A DNA stretch of 64,000 bases, from contig CAVRIR010000002.1 in assembly GCA_963721305.1 (NCBI GenBank), forward strand, positions 248,001 to 312,000, written 5' to 3'. Positions 36,576-45,258 of this stretch are shown piece by piece. The number at the start of each line of letters is the position of its first letter. The first letter of the stretch is position 1. The notes under the pieces are model-generated. The model was not told the origin of the DNA, made no database searches, and worked only from the letters and a program-made list of their open reading frames with translations. This DNA comes from DATAES01 sp963721305. GTDB taxonomy: Bacteria; Actinomycetota; Acidimicrobiia; Acidimicrobiales; JACDCH01. The translations under genes were made by a program, and so were the position numbers.

Positions 36576-38132
36576 TCACTCCCATTCGATCGTGCCCGGC
36601 GGCTTCGACGTGATGTCGTAAGCGACCCGGTTGATGTCTCGCACCTCGTTGATGATCCGGCTCGACATGCGCTCGAGCACCTCGTACGGAAGCCGAGCCC
36701 AGTCCGCGGTCATCGCGTCTTCACTCGTGACAGCGCGGACGATGATCGGATAGGCGTACGTCCGCTCGTCCCCCATCACACCGACCGAACGGATGTCGGG
36801 CAAGACCGCGAACGCTTGCCAGATGTCGCGCTCGAGCTCGGCCTTCTTGATCTCCTCGCGGACGATCGCGTCCGCGTGTTGGAGGATCGCCACCTTGTCC
36901 GGCGTCACCTCGCCGATGATCCGCACGCCGAGACCGGGACCGGGGAACGGTTGCCGCCAGACGATCTCTTCGGGAAGCCCGAGCTCTTCGCCGACCCGGC
37001 GCACCTCGTCCTTGAACAACGAGCGCAACGGCTCGACGAGCTCGAACTCGATGTCATCCGGAAGCCCACCCACGTTGTGGTGCGACTTGATCATCGCCGC
37101 CTTGCCGCCGTGGCCGCCGCCGGACTCGATGACGTCCGGGTACAGCGTGCCTTGCACGAGGAAGCGTGCGTCTTCGATGCCCTGCGCCGCATCTTCGAAC
37201 ACGCGGATGAAGAGCTCGCCGATCGCCTTGCGCTTCTCCTCCGGATCGATGACGCCCGCGAGTCGTTCGAAGAACCGGTCGGCGGCGCGCACATGGATGA
37301 GCTCGATGCCCTGATGCCGCCTGAAGGTCTCGACCACCTGATCGCCTTCGCCCTGACGCATGAGACCGGTGTCGACGAACACACACGTGAGTTGCGGACC
37401 GACGGCCTTGTGCACGAGCGCGGCCGCGACCGCGGAATCGACGCCGCCGGACAGCCCGCAGATGACTCGTTCGCCGCCGATCTGGGCGCGGATCGCCTCG
37501 ACGGAGGACTCGATGACGGAGCTCATCGTCCACGTCGGCGCGCAACCGCACGCGTCGTAGAGGAAGTGCTTGAGCATCTCGATGCCGTGTGGCGTGTGCA
37601 CGACCTCGGGATGGAACTGCACCGCGAACAGACCTCGGGACCGATGCTCGAACGCCGCGGCAGGAGTGTCCGCGGTGGAGGCGGTCACGTCGAATCCGTC
37701 GGGCGCTCGGGTGATCGTGTCGAAGTGGCTCATCCATACGTGCTGGTCAGCGGGCATGTCGCTGCCGAACAGGAGGCCGGCGTCCACGATCCGGAGGTCG
37801 GCGCGGCCGTACTCACCGCGCCCCGTCTTGGCCACCTCGCCGCCGAGATCGCGGGCGATCAGTTGGGCGCCGTAGCAGATGCCGAGCACCGGAACGCCGG
37901 TCTCGTAGATGCCGGTGTCGATCGAAGGCGCGCCGTCGGCGTGCACCGACGCGGGGCCGCCGCTGAAGATGACACCGGCCGGATTGCGGGCGCGCAACTC
38001 GTCCGCGGTGATCGTGTGCGGGACGATCTCGGAATAGACGTGCGCTTCGCGAACTCGCCGCGCGATCAGTTGCGCGTACTGCGCCCCGAAGTCGACGACC
38101 AGGACGGCCTGTTCGGGGACGACCTTGCTCAG
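36576..38132 (-). CDS. guaA: GMP synthase (glutamine-hydrolysing)
   Basis: 518 residues converting XMP to GMP. The class I amidotransferase domain has VDFGAQYAQLIARRV, the nucleophile in GICYGAQLIA, and the dyad FHPEVVHT. The ATP-pyrophosphatase domain has GLSGGVDSAV. The C-terminal dimerisation domain ends YDITSKPPGTIEWE. The expected N terminus has no ATG, GTG or TTG. The best candidate is CTG at 38132, which overlaps the guaB3 stop as CTGA and gives LSKVVPEQAVLVVDFG. Translational coupling to guaB3 may allow this rare start. Confidence 0.93.
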   Translation of the reverse strand: MSKVVPEQAVLVVDFGAQYAQLIARRVREAHVYSEIVPHTITADELRARNPAGVIFSGGPASVHADGAPSIDTGIYETGVPVLGICYGAQLIARDLGGEVAKTGRGEYGRADLRIVDAGLLFGSDMPADQHVWMSHFDTITRAPDGFDVTASTADTPAAAFEHRSRGLFAVQFHPEVVHTPHGIEMLKHFLYDACGCAPTWTMSSVIESSVEAIRAQIGGERVICGLSGGVDSAVAAALVHKAVGPQLTCVFVDTGLMRQGEGDQVVETFRRHQGIELIHVRAADRFFERLAGVIDPEEKRKAIGELFIRVFEDAAQGIEDARFLVQGTLYPDVIESGGGHGGKAAMIKSHHNVGGLPDDIEFELVEPLRSLFKDEVRRVGEELGLPEEIVWRQPFPGPGLGVRIIGEVTPDKVAILQHADAIVREEIKKAELERDIWQAFAVLPDIRSVGVMGDERTYAYPIIVRAVTSEDAMTADWARLPYEVLERMSSRIINEVRDINRVAYDITSKPPGTIEWE

Positions 38133-39292
38133 TGGCCCATACCGACGTGTTGCGAGCGCTGCAGACTCTTGCCTTCCGTCTGCAAGGCGGGCGCGACCAT
38201 GATCTCGGCCTTCTGGAATTCCTTCACGGATTCGTAACCACACGTCGCCATCGACGTGCGCAACGCACCGAACAGGTTCATGCGGCCGTCGTTCTCGTGC
38301 GCGGGGCCGACGAGGATCTCGCGGATCGTGCCGCGAGCCTGTGTCTTCACCCGTGCACCGCGAGGAAGCGTCGGATGGAACGTGGCCATCCCCCAGTGGT
38401 AGCCGCGGCCCGGCGCCTCGACTGCGGCCGCGAGGGGCGATCCGATCATGACGGCATCGGCGCCGCACACGATCGCCTTCGCAACATCGCCGCCGGTGCC
38501 CATGCCGCCGTCGGCGATCACGTGGACGTACACGCCGGTCTCGTCGAGATGACGCATGCGGGCGGCGCGAGCGTCGGCGATCGCGGTGGCTTGAGGTACG
38601 CCGATGCCGAGGACCCCACGCGTCGTGCAGGCATGACCCGGGCCCACGCCGACGAGGATGCCCGCCGCACCCGTGCGCATGAGGTGCAGCGCCGCTTGAT
38701 AGGACGCGCAACCACCGACGATCACGGGGATGTCGAGCTCGCGGACGAACCGCTTCAGGTTGAGCGGCTCGACGGTCTTCGACACGTGCTCGGCCGACAC
38801 GACCGTGCCCTGGATCACGAGGAGGTCGAGCTCCGCGTCCACGATGTACTTCGCGAACGCTTCGGTGCGCTGCGGTGTGACGGACGCGCACGACGTGACA
38901 CCGGCGTTGCGGATCTCTCGGATGCGCTCGGTGATCAGCTCGGGCTTGATCGGCTCGGCGTAGATCTCCTGCATGCGGCCGGTCGCCTTGTCGGCGGGCA
39001 GTTCGGCGATCTCGTCGAACAATGGTTCGGGATCGTCGTAGCGGGTCCAGAGGCCTTCGAGGTTGAGTACCCCGACACCGCCGAGCTGGCCCACCTCGAT
39101 CGCGGTCGCAGGGCTCACCACGCCGTCCATCGCCGATGCCATCAGGGGGAGCTCGAAGCGGAAGGCGTCGATCTCCCAGGAGATGTCGACGTCCTCGGGG
39201 TCGCGCGTGCGCCGGCTGGGGACGATGGCGATGTCGTCGAACCCGTACGCCCGTCGACCCGACTTGCCGATGCCGATCTCGACCTCAGCCAC
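38129..39292 (-). CDS. guaB3: IMP dehydrogenase-related protein, GuaB3 family
   Basis: 387 residues, shorter than canonical IMPDH (about 500) and lacking the CBS pair, as is typical for the actinobacterial GuaB3 family. TIM-barrel features include FDDIAIVPSRRT, PLMASAMDGVVS, GVGVLNLEGLW, and the catalytic-loop region GVGPGHACTTR, whose Cys corresponds to the nucleophile of IMPDH. IADGGMGTGGDVAKAI binds phosphate. Overlaps guaA, which performs the next step. A TACACT (-10-like) lies at 39341-39346 upstream. Confidence 0.93.
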   Translation of the reverse strand: MAEVEIGIGKSGRRAYGFDDIAIVPSRRTRDPEDVDISWEIDAFRFELPLMASAMDGVVSPATAIEVGQLGGVGVLNLEGLWTRYDDPEPLFDEIAELPADKATGRMQEIYAEPIKPELITERIREIRNAGVTSCASVTPQRTEAFAKYIVDAELDLLVIQGTVVSAEHVSKTVEPLNLKRFVRELDIPVIVGGCASYQAALHLMRTGAAGILVGVGPGHACTTRGVLGIGVPQATAIADARAARMRHLDETGVYVHVIADGGMGTGGDVAKAIVCGADAVMIGSPLAAAVEAPGRGYHWGMATFHPTLPRGARVKTQARGTIREILVGPAHENDGRMNLFGALRTSMATCGYESVKEFQKAEIMVAPALQTEGKSLQRSQHVGMGH

Positions 39293-39396
39293 TCGCTGAC
39301 CTCCGTCCTGCTGCGCCGTGCCGCAGCGATGAAGGGATCAAGTGTACTGGCACCGATCGCACGAGGAAGGGTCCTGCGGCGAGAACCGCGCGACGA

Positions 39397-39789
39397 TCAG
39401 CGGGGTTTCAGTGACTTCAAGAGCTGGCGGGCCACGGTCGCGTTCATCTGGTACACCGCGGACTTCCGCGCGTCTCGCGCCGCCTTGACGACGCTGCCTC
39501 CGGTGATCTGCTCGACGCTGTCGAGCCCGTCGATGAGGGCTTGCTTCGTCGTGTCGGTCGCTTTGTAGCCCATGCCGGTGAGCGCCTTCACGACCTCGCT
39601 CTGCGCGATCGATCCGGGCGCAGCGGAGGCGATGATCCGCAGCGCGTCCTTCGTCAGCTCCGCGCCTTGCTCGATCGCTTCGACGACGGTGATGTCGCCT
39701 TCCTCTTCGCCTTCGAGGGACGCGAGCCACCGACGGACCTTCTGCACGATCTCGCCGTGCGTCTCGCCCTCGAACGTCAACGAGGCCAC
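39397..39789 (-). CDS. Small helical protein, unknown
   Basis: 130 residues, soluble, no signal peptide. Begins ASLTFEGETHGEIVQKVRRWLASLEG and is predicted mostly helical, with a basic C terminus ending LKSLKPR. No family recognised. GTG start, 10 bases after the stop of the alpha/beta hydrolase gene, so it is likely the last gene of that operon. Confidence 0.7.
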   Translation of the reverse strand: MASLTFEGETHGEIVQKVRRWLASLEGEEEGDITVVEAIEQGAELTKDALRIIASAAPGSIAQSEVVKALTGMGYKATDTTKQALIDGLDSVEQITGGSVVKAARDARKSAVYQMNATVARQLLKSLKPR

Positions 39790-39799
39790 GACTCTGATG

Positions 39800-40756
39800 T
39801 TACGGCGCGAGCAGGTCGCGGCAGAAGGATCGAATCCCGTTCACGAGTTGGTCCGGCGCCTCCCAGGGCACGAAGTGGCCGCAGTCGCGGAGCAGGAACG
39901 GCCCGACGTGATTGGGGAAGACCTGGGCCGCCATCCGGTCGAACTCCGGATAGAGGACGTGATCGCTGGTGCCGAAGAGGATCAGGACCTCGGTCTCCTC
40001 GTTACGGGCCATGACCGGCAGCTCGCTCCTCGCCGCCCCGTCGAAGACGCTCTGGTAGCCGCCGAAGCTGGCCCGCAGCTTGGCCCCGTCCGCGAACGGC
40101 TCTGTGTGGAAGTCGACCGTCGGGCTGCCGCCGAACCGACCGGCGGGCGCGGCATCGTCCGTCGCGAGGAACGCGCCGGGATGCGCCCAGAACCGAGAGG
40201 TGTAGAAGCCCGCGATGTACCGGCGACGCTTCTCGGGCGTGTCGAGCTCCGCGGCGAGACCGTCCGGATCCGTCCCTTGCCGGACGAAGTAGTCGCCCGC
40301 CTCGCGGGCGGGACGGGTCCTCATGCCCTGCATCCGTTGCTTGTCGAACGGAAGGGGCGAGTTGAACAGGACCATGCGGGTCACGAAACCGGGGAACCGC
40401 AGCGCGACGTCCTGGATCACGGGTCCGCCGAGGTCGCCGCCGACGAGCACGGCGCTTTCGTGACCGAGGTGATCGTGCACGAGCGCGTGCATGTCACGCG
40501 CGTGCGACGGAACGTCGTGGTAGCCATCCGGCGCGACGCCGGAGTCGCCGAAGCCGCGAAGGTCGGGAACGATCACTTCGAAGCCGGCCGAAGCGAGCGG
40601 CTCGATCACGCGCCACCAGATCCGCTTGGTCTCGGGCCAGCCATGCACCAGGACGAGCGGGCCGGCTCCGCCCGCGTTCTCGTGCACGTAGGCCTGCGTG
40701 AAGCCGCGTGGGCGGGCCGTGTGGATCGCGAACCGGCCGCTGTCGTACTCAGTCAT
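39800..40756 (-). CDS. Alpha/beta hydrolase, epoxide hydrolase-like
   Basis: 318 residues. LVLVHGWPETKRIWW is the oxyanion HGxP motif of epoxide hydrolases and haloalkane dehalogenases. VGGDLGGPVIQD carries the nucleophilic Asp in the GxDxGG pattern. LFGTSDHVLYPEF and RDCGHFVPWEAPDQL supply the acid and His. An Asp nucleophile favours epoxide hydrolase or dehalogenase over esterase. The start (40756) overlaps the decarboxylase stop as ATGA. Confidence 0.88.
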   Translation of the reverse strand: MTEYDSGRFAIHTARPRGFTQAYVHENAGGAGPLVLVHGWPETKRIWWRVIEPLASAGFEVIVPDLRGFGDSGVAPDGYHDVPSHARDMHALVHDHLGHESAVLVGGDLGGPVIQDVALRFPGFVTRMVLFNSPLPFDKQRMQGMRTRPAREAGDYFVRQGTDPDGLAAELDTPEKRRRYIAGFYTSRFWAHPGAFLATDDAAPAGRFGGSPTVDFHTEPFADGAKLRASFGGYQSVFDGAARSELPVMARNEETEVLILFGTSDHVLYPEFDRMAAQVFPNHVGPFLLRDCGHFVPWEAPDQLVNGIRSFCRDLLAP

Positions 40757-42147
40757 CGTGCGGCCTCCTGATCGAGCAGTGTCCAGAAGCGTTCGACGTC
40801 CGCAAGCTGTGTGTAGGTGCCGCCGATCGCGACACGGATGGCCAAGCGGTTGTCGAGTCGCGTGTGCGTCACGTAGGCGCGTCCGGTCGCGTTGACCGCG
40901 TCGAGTAGAGCCTGCGTCGTGGCGTCGCCGTCGCGGTGTGCAAAGCAGACCAGCGAGAGGTCGGTCGGCGCGAGGCGTTCGAAGCGATCGTCGTCGTCGA
41001 TCTCGGCCGCGAGCCAGCGCGCCGCGTCGACGCCTTTGCGGACATGTGCCGCGAGTCCGGCCGCGCCGTAGTGGCGGATGACGAACCACAGCTTCAGGGC
41101 TCTGAACCGCCGTCCCAGCGGAATGTGCCAGTCGCGGTAGTCGATGACCGCGCCCGACTCCGTCGCCTGGTTGCGCAGGTACTCGGGCAGGACGCTGAGC
41201 GAGCGGATGAGCGGGCCGCGGTCGGCGAGGTACAGCACGTCGCAGTCGAAGTTCGTCAGCAGCCACTTGTGGGGGTCGAAGCACCAGCTGTCGACGCGCT
41301 CGAGTCCGTCGTTGACCAGCGGACGGAGCTCCCGCGCCACCCCGGCGGCACCCGCCATCGCCGCGTCGACGTGCAACCAGATGTCGGCGCGCTCGCAGAC
41401 ATCCGCGATCGCGTCGATCGGATCGATGGCGAGCGAGGACGTCGTGCCGACCGTTCCCACCACGATGAACGGCACGAGACCGGCAGCAAGGTCGTCCTCG
41501 ACCGCGGCGGCGAGTGCTTCGGGACGCATGGCGAAGCGCTCGTCGACGTCGATCAGGCGCAGTTGCTGCGGTGACAGGCCGGCGACGCGGATGGCCTTGT
41601 CGATCGACGAGTGCGCCTGTGTCGAGGTGTACGCGCGCAGCTTGTCGAAGGCAGTCGTTCGGGCGTGGATGTCGCGTGCCGCAAGGACGGCGCACAGGTT
41701 GGCGCTCGAGGCCGAGTCCTGGATGACGCCGCCTCCGACACCGTCGCTCCGAAATCGGGCGGGGAGTCCGAGCAGCTCGACCAGCCAATCGAGGACGTGC
41801 GTCTCGAGCTCGGTGCACGCGGGACTCGTCGCCCACAACATCCCCTGGACGCCGAGCCCCGACGAAACGAGGTCGCCGAGGATTGCCGGCCCCGACGCGT
41901 TCGCCGGGAAGTAACCGAAGAAGTTGGGCGACTGCCAGTGGGTGAGCGCGGGGACGACGATGCGGTCGAGGTCGGCGACGATGTCGTCCCACGTTTCACC
42001 GTGCTCGGGCGGATGCGCCGGGAGCTGCGCGCGCACCCATCGCGGCTCGACCGACGGGCACACGGGTCGCTCGCCGACCCGCTCGAGATAGTCGGCCACC
42101 CAGTCGACGAGCACGTGTCCCGCCGCCCGGAACTCGTCGGGGTTCAC
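40753..42147 (-). CDS. PLP-dependent aromatic-L-amino-acid decarboxylase family protein
   Basis: 464 residues of the group II decarboxylase family. The N-terminal RAAGHVLVDWVADYLERV, HWQSPNFFGYFPANAS and LGVQGMLWATSPACTELE match aromatic amino acid decarboxylases. VDAAMAGAAG binds PLP, and the Schiff-base Lys is in DPHKWLLTNFDCDVLYL. The family Tyr usual in VDAAYAG is Met here. Likely decarboxylates an aromatic amino acid. GTG start at 42147, 4 bases after the Nudix stop. Confidence 0.9.
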   Translation of the reverse strand: MNPDEFRAAGHVLVDWVADYLERVGERPVCPSVEPRWVRAQLPAHPPEHGETWDDIVADLDRIVVPALTHWQSPNFFGYFPANASGPAILGDLVSSGLGVQGMLWATSPACTELETHVLDWLVELLGLPARFRSDGVGGGVIQDSASSANLCAVLAARDIHARTTAFDKLRAYTSTQAHSSIDKAIRVAGLSPQQLRLIDVDERFAMRPEALAAAVEDDLAAGLVPFIVVGTVGTTSSLAIDPIDAIADVCERADIWLHVDAAMAGAAGVARELRPLVNDGLERVDSWCFDPHKWLLTNFDCDVLYLADRGPLIRSLSVLPEYLRNQATESGAVIDYRDWHIPLGRRFRALKLWFVIRHYGAAGLAAHVRKGVDAARWLAAEIDDDDRFERLAPTDLSLVCFAHRDGDATTQALLDAVNATGRAYVTHTRLDNRLAIRVAIGGTYTQLADVERFWTLLDQEAAR

Positions 42148-42151
42148 GGCG

Positions 42152-42895
42152 TCACACGTGGTCGATGCCGACGCCGAGGTCGAGCGCGAGGCCGAGCAGG
42201 TGGCGGAGCATCGCCGCGGTCGCGCCCCACACCGTGTCGCCGACGAGCTCGAAGAAGAAGATCGACCGTTCCGCCGGTCCGCCGATCTCCTCCACCTCTG
42301 CCGGCGCCCACGGCGGCGGCGTGCGGAAGATCCAGTACTCCTCGTGGTACACGTCGTCGAGCAGCAGCTCGTGGACGGGAACGTGCAGGACCGCGTCGAC
42401 CTCGTCGGGGTTCGGGTGCAGCACGGGCACGTCCGGCAGCAGCGCAACGAAGGGGACGATGAACGACCGACTGGTGACGGTCATCAGATGGTCGAGCTCG
42501 CCGAGGACCTCGACGTTCGACGTATCGAGGCTGATCTCCTCGCGCGCCTCGCGCAGCGCGGCCGCCGGGATCGTCTCGCCCACATCGACGCGTCCGCCGG
42601 GGAAGCTGACCTCGCCCGTGTGCGAGCGCAATCCCCACGAGCGGCGGGTCAGGACGACGTACAGCTCGCCGTCGAGCTCGTAGAACGGCGCGAGCACCGC
42701 GGACGGCCGGACCGTTCCAGCATCTTCGACGACGGAAGGTCGGCCGACCCGTCCCGTGAAGGTGTGTCGCAGCATTTCCGCAGTGACGACGCGCTGCTCT
42801 GGCGGAAGGAACGACCACGGGGCGGTCTCCCCCGCGCGGACGCCTGGCGGTCTCGGGATGAGTTGTGGTCCGCCTCGCCGCGGCCGCTTCGTCAC
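42152..42895 (-). CDS. Nudix hydrolase, CoA pyrophosphatase-like
   Basis: 247 residues. The Nudix box is split across GEVSFPGGRVDVGE and PAAALREAREEI. The preceding VLTRRSWGLRSHTGEVSFPGG is the extended UPF0035 motif of NudL/CoA pyrophosphatases. It would hydrolyse CoA or acyl-CoA to phosphopantetheine and 3',5'-ADP. GTG at 42895 is preferred: it gives MTKRPRRGGPQL and overlaps a TGA in another frame as GTGA, as if coupled to the small upstream ORF. The longer frame to 42937 is possible. Confidence 0.85.
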   Translation of the reverse strand: MTKRPRRGGPQLIPRPPGVRAGETAPWSFLPPEQRVVTAEMLRHTFTGRVGRPSVVEDAGTVRPSAVLAPFYELDGELYVVLTRRSWGLRSHTGEVSFPGGRVDVGETIPAAALREAREEISLDTSNVEVLGELDHLMTVTSRSFIVPFVALLPDVPVLHPNPDEVDAVLHVPVHELLLDDVYHEEYWIFRTPPPWAPAEVEEIGGPAERSIFFFELVGDTVWGATAAMLRHLLGLALDLGVGIDHV

Positions 42896-43076
42896 GTCGA
42901 CGACGTCGGACGCGCGCGAGATCCTCGAGCAGCTCACGCATGCCGCCCGTCTTCAGGTTGCTCATCACCTGACCCGGCGGCGTCTCACCCCGCTCCCATT
43001 CCATCCAGAACGCGAGCAGCTTGACGGGGTCGGGAGGGGGCACGTCCACGGCGATGGAGCGTACCGATCGAGCCAA
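42892..43076 (-). pseudogene. Small ORF upstream of the Nudix gene, probably with a 1-base deletion
   Basis: Begins MARSVRSIAVDVPPPDPVK and continues MEWERGETPPGQVMSN and LKTGGMRELLEDLA. This looks like a genuine conserved 60-residue protein. As sequenced, the frame then runs on into the Nudix gene without a stop. A missing base in the GCGCGCG run near 42915 would send it to the TGA at 42892-42894, overlapping the Nudix GTG. Function unknown; a DNA- or protein-binding role is only a guess. Confidence 0.5.
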
Positions 43077-43082
43077 CCCTCA

Positions 43083-43134
43083 CGAACTCCGGGTGGAAAC
43101 GGGCGCTCTGGCGCCCGTTTCCATCCAACATTCG
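43083..43134 (-). terminator. Hairpin repeat copy 6, after groEL
   Basis: 11 bases after the groEL stop, sense orientation to groEL. Same arms with loop CAGA. The 3' flank reads CCACCCGGAGTTCG instead of CTCCCCGGAGTTCG. Confidence 0.8.
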
Positions 43135-43145
43135 GAGTTCGGGGC

Positions 43146-44795
43146 TTACATCATCCCCATGCCGCCCATGCCACCCATGCCGCCGCCCGGAGGCATCGCT
43201 GGCATCGGTGCGGCGGGCTCGGGCTTGTCGGCCACGAGGGCCTCGGTCGTCAGGAGGAGGCTGGCGATCGACGCCGCGTTCTGCAGCGCAGCGCGCGTCA
43301 CCTTGGCGGGATCGAGCACGCCGGCCTTGAGGAGGTCCTCGTAGTCGCCCGTGGCGGCGTTGAGCCCGACGTTGCCCGACTCGCGCACCACCTGCTCGAC
43401 CACGACGCCACCCTCGTGCCCCGCGTTGTCGGCGATCAGGCGGGCCGGCGTGTCGACGGCCTGCCACACGCTGCGGGCCCCGGTCGCCTCGTCTCCGTCC
43501 AGGGTCTTGATCACATCCTCGATGGCCGTGCGCGACCGCAGCAGCGCGACGCCGCCACCGGCGACGACACCCTCTTCGATGGCGGCACGGGTCGCCGAGA
43601 GTGCGTCCTCGATGCGGTGCTTCTTCTCCTTGAGCTCGACCTCGGTGGCCGCGCCGACCTTGACGACGGCGACGCCGCCCGACAGCTTGGCCAGCCGCTC
43701 CTGGAGCTTCTCGCGGTCCCAGTCGGAGTCGGTGTTCTCGATCTCGCGCTTGATCTGGGCGATGCGGCCCTTCACGTCCTCTTCCGACCCGGCGCCCTCG
43801 ACGATGGTGGTGTTGTCCTTGTCGATGACGACCTTGCGGGCCCGTCCGAGCAGATCGAGCGTGGCGTTGTCGAGCTTGAGCCCGACCTCTTCCGAGATGA
43901 CCTGGCCACCGGTGAGGATCGCGATGTCCTGCAACATCGCCTTGCGGCGATCGCCGAAGCCCGGCGCCTTGACCGCAGCGGAGTTGAACGTGCCGCGGAT
44001 CTTGTTGACCACGAGCGTGGCCAGTGCCTCACCCTCGATGTCCTCGGCGATGATCAGGAGCTGCTTGCCGCTCTGCATGACCTTCTCGAGGACGGGCAGC
44101 AGGTCCTGCACCGAGCCGACCTTGCCGCTGTAGATGAGGATGTACGGCTCGTTGAGCACCGCTTCCTGACGATCGGGATCGGACACGAAGTACGGCGACA
44201 CGAAACCCTTGTCGAACTGCATGCCCTCGACGAAGTCGAGCTCCATGCCGAACGTGTTCGACTCCTCGACGGTGACGACGCCGTCCTTGCCGACCCTGTC
44301 GATGGCGTCGGCGATGACGGTGCCGATGCTCGAGTCGTTGTTCGCCGAGATCGACGCCACTTGCGCGATCTCCGCCTTGTCGTCGATGTCGGTCGCTTGC
44401 GCGGCGACCGCCTCGACGGCGGCGGCGACGGCCTTGTCGATGCCGCGCTTCAGCGCCATCGGGTTCGCGCCGGCGGCAACGTTGCGCATGCCTACATGGA
44501 CGAGCGCCTGTGCGAGCACGGTCGCGGTCGTCGTGCCGTCACCGGCGATGTCGTTGGTCTTGGTCGCGACTTCCTTCACGAGCTGGGCGCCCATGTTCTC
44601 GAAGGGATCGTCGAGCTCGATCTCGCGAGCAATCGACACGCCGTCGTTGGTGATCGTCGGCGCGCCGAACTTCTTCTCGAGCACCACGTTGCGGCCGCGC
44701 GGGCCGAGCGTGACCTTGACCGCGTCGGCCAGCCGGTTCACGCCCGCTTCGAGCGCGCGCCGGGCGTCGTCGTCGAACTTGATGATCTTGGGCAT
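43146..44795 (-). CDS. groEL: Chaperonin GroEL
   Basis: 549-residue 60-kDa chaperonin. N-terminal KVTLGPRGRNVVLEKKFGAP, the ATPase motif GDGTTTATVLAQAL, and GGGVALLRSRTAIE are present. The C terminus is a Gly-Gly-Met tail of the folding-active type (not a His-rich actinobacterial GroEL1 tail). Adjacent to groES (8 bases), under the CIRCE/HrcA control region upstream of groES. Confidence 0.97.
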   Translation of the reverse strand: MPKIIKFDDDARRALEAGVNRLADAVKVTLGPRGRNVVLEKKFGAPTITNDGVSIAREIELDDPFENMGAQLVKEVATKTNDIAGDGTTTATVLAQALVHVGMRNVAAGANPMALKRGIDKAVAAAVEAVAAQATDIDDKAEIAQVASISANNDSSIGTVIADAIDRVGKDGVVTVEESNTFGMELDFVEGMQFDKGFVSPYFVSDPDRQEAVLNEPYILIYSGKVGSVQDLLPVLEKVMQSGKQLLIIAEDIEGEALATLVVNKIRGTFNSAAVKAPGFGDRRKAMLQDIAILTGGQVISEEVGLKLDNATLDLLGRARKVVIDKDNTTIVEGAGSEEDVKGRIAQIKREIENTDSDWDREKLQERLAKLSGGVAVVKVGAATEVELKEKKHRIEDALSATRAAIEEGVVAGGGVALLRSRTAIEDVIKTLDGDEATGARSVWQAVDTPARLIADNAGHEGGVVVEQVVRESGNVGLNAATGDYEDLLKAGVLDPAKVTRAALQNAASIASLLLTTEALVADKPEPAAPMPAMPPGGGMGGMGGMGMM

Positions 44796-44803
44796 GACCT
44801 CGA

Positions 44804-45100
44804 CTACTTCTTCTTCACGATGGCAAGGACGTCACGGGCGTTGAGGATCAGCAGGTCCTCGCCCTCGACCGTGATCTCGGTGCCGCCGTACTTCGAGTAG
44901 ACGACGGTGTCGCCCAACTGCACGTCCATCGGCACGATCTCGCCCGTGTAGTCAGAGCGCTTGCCCGGTCCGACAGCGAGCACCTCGCCCTGCTGCGGCT
45001 TCTCCTTGGCGGTGTCGGGGATGACCAGACCGCTGGCGGTGGTCTCCTCCGATTCGCCGGGCCGAACGACGATGCGATCGTCGAGGGGCTGCAGGTTCAT
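44804..45100 (-). CDS. groES: Co-chaperonin GroES
   Basis: 98 residues, starting NLQPLDDRIVVRPGESEETT, with the mobile loop near residues 16-32 (TASGLVIPDTAKEKPQQG) and VVYSKYGGTEI. Caps the GroEL ring. ATG at 45100 has GGAGG (45106-45110) five bases upstream. Regulated by the promoter and CIRCE described separately. Confidence 0.97.
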   Translation of the reverse strand: MNLQPLDDRIVVRPGESEETTASGLVIPDTAKEKPQQGEVLAVGPGKRSDYTGEIVPMDVQLGDTVVYSKYGGTEITVEGEDLLILNARDVLAIVKKK

Positions 45101-45134
45101 CTCGTCCTCCGTTGCTCCATGCGGCAGACCGCCG

Positions 45135-45161
45135 CTAGCACTCTCGATTGGCGAGTGCTAA
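45135..45161. promoter_or_regulatory. CIRCE operator (HrcA-binding site)
   Basis: CTAGCACTC-N9-GAGTGCTAA: an 8 of 9 base inverted repeat with the standard 9-base spacer, matching the CIRCE consensus TTAGCACTC-N9-GAGTGCTAA. It lies between the groES -10 box and the ribosome-binding site, so HrcA binding would block groESL transcription until heat stress. Confidence 0.95.
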
Positions 45162-45189
45162 CCCTAGGCCCGCGCCGCGCAACTTTCAA
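45161..45189 (-). promoter_or_regulatory. Heat-shock groESL promoter
   Basis: On the minus strand TTGAAA (45184-45189), 17-base spacer, TAGGGT (45161-45166). The -10 abuts the CIRCE element, so the transcription start falls inside the operator. Confidence 0.7.
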
Positions 45190-45217
45190 CCGGCGATGCG
45201 GCCCGAGCGAGAAGTGT

Positions 45218-45252
45218 GTGCGCCAAACGACCTCCAGCGTCGTTTCGCGCAC
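45218..45252 (-). terminator. Hairpin terminator after tsaD
   Basis: Stem GTGCGC + one C/C mismatch + AAACGAC, loop CTCCAGC, then GTCGTTT and GCGCAC. It begins 7 bases after the tsaD stop and separates the long rplM-tsaD transcript from the independently regulated groESL. Confidence 0.75.
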
Positions 45253-45258
45253 GGGCAT

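Noticed and set aside
36453..38237. 594-residue plus-strand open frame across guaA
   Set aside because: Antisense to guaA, no recognisable domain, no ribosome-binding site.
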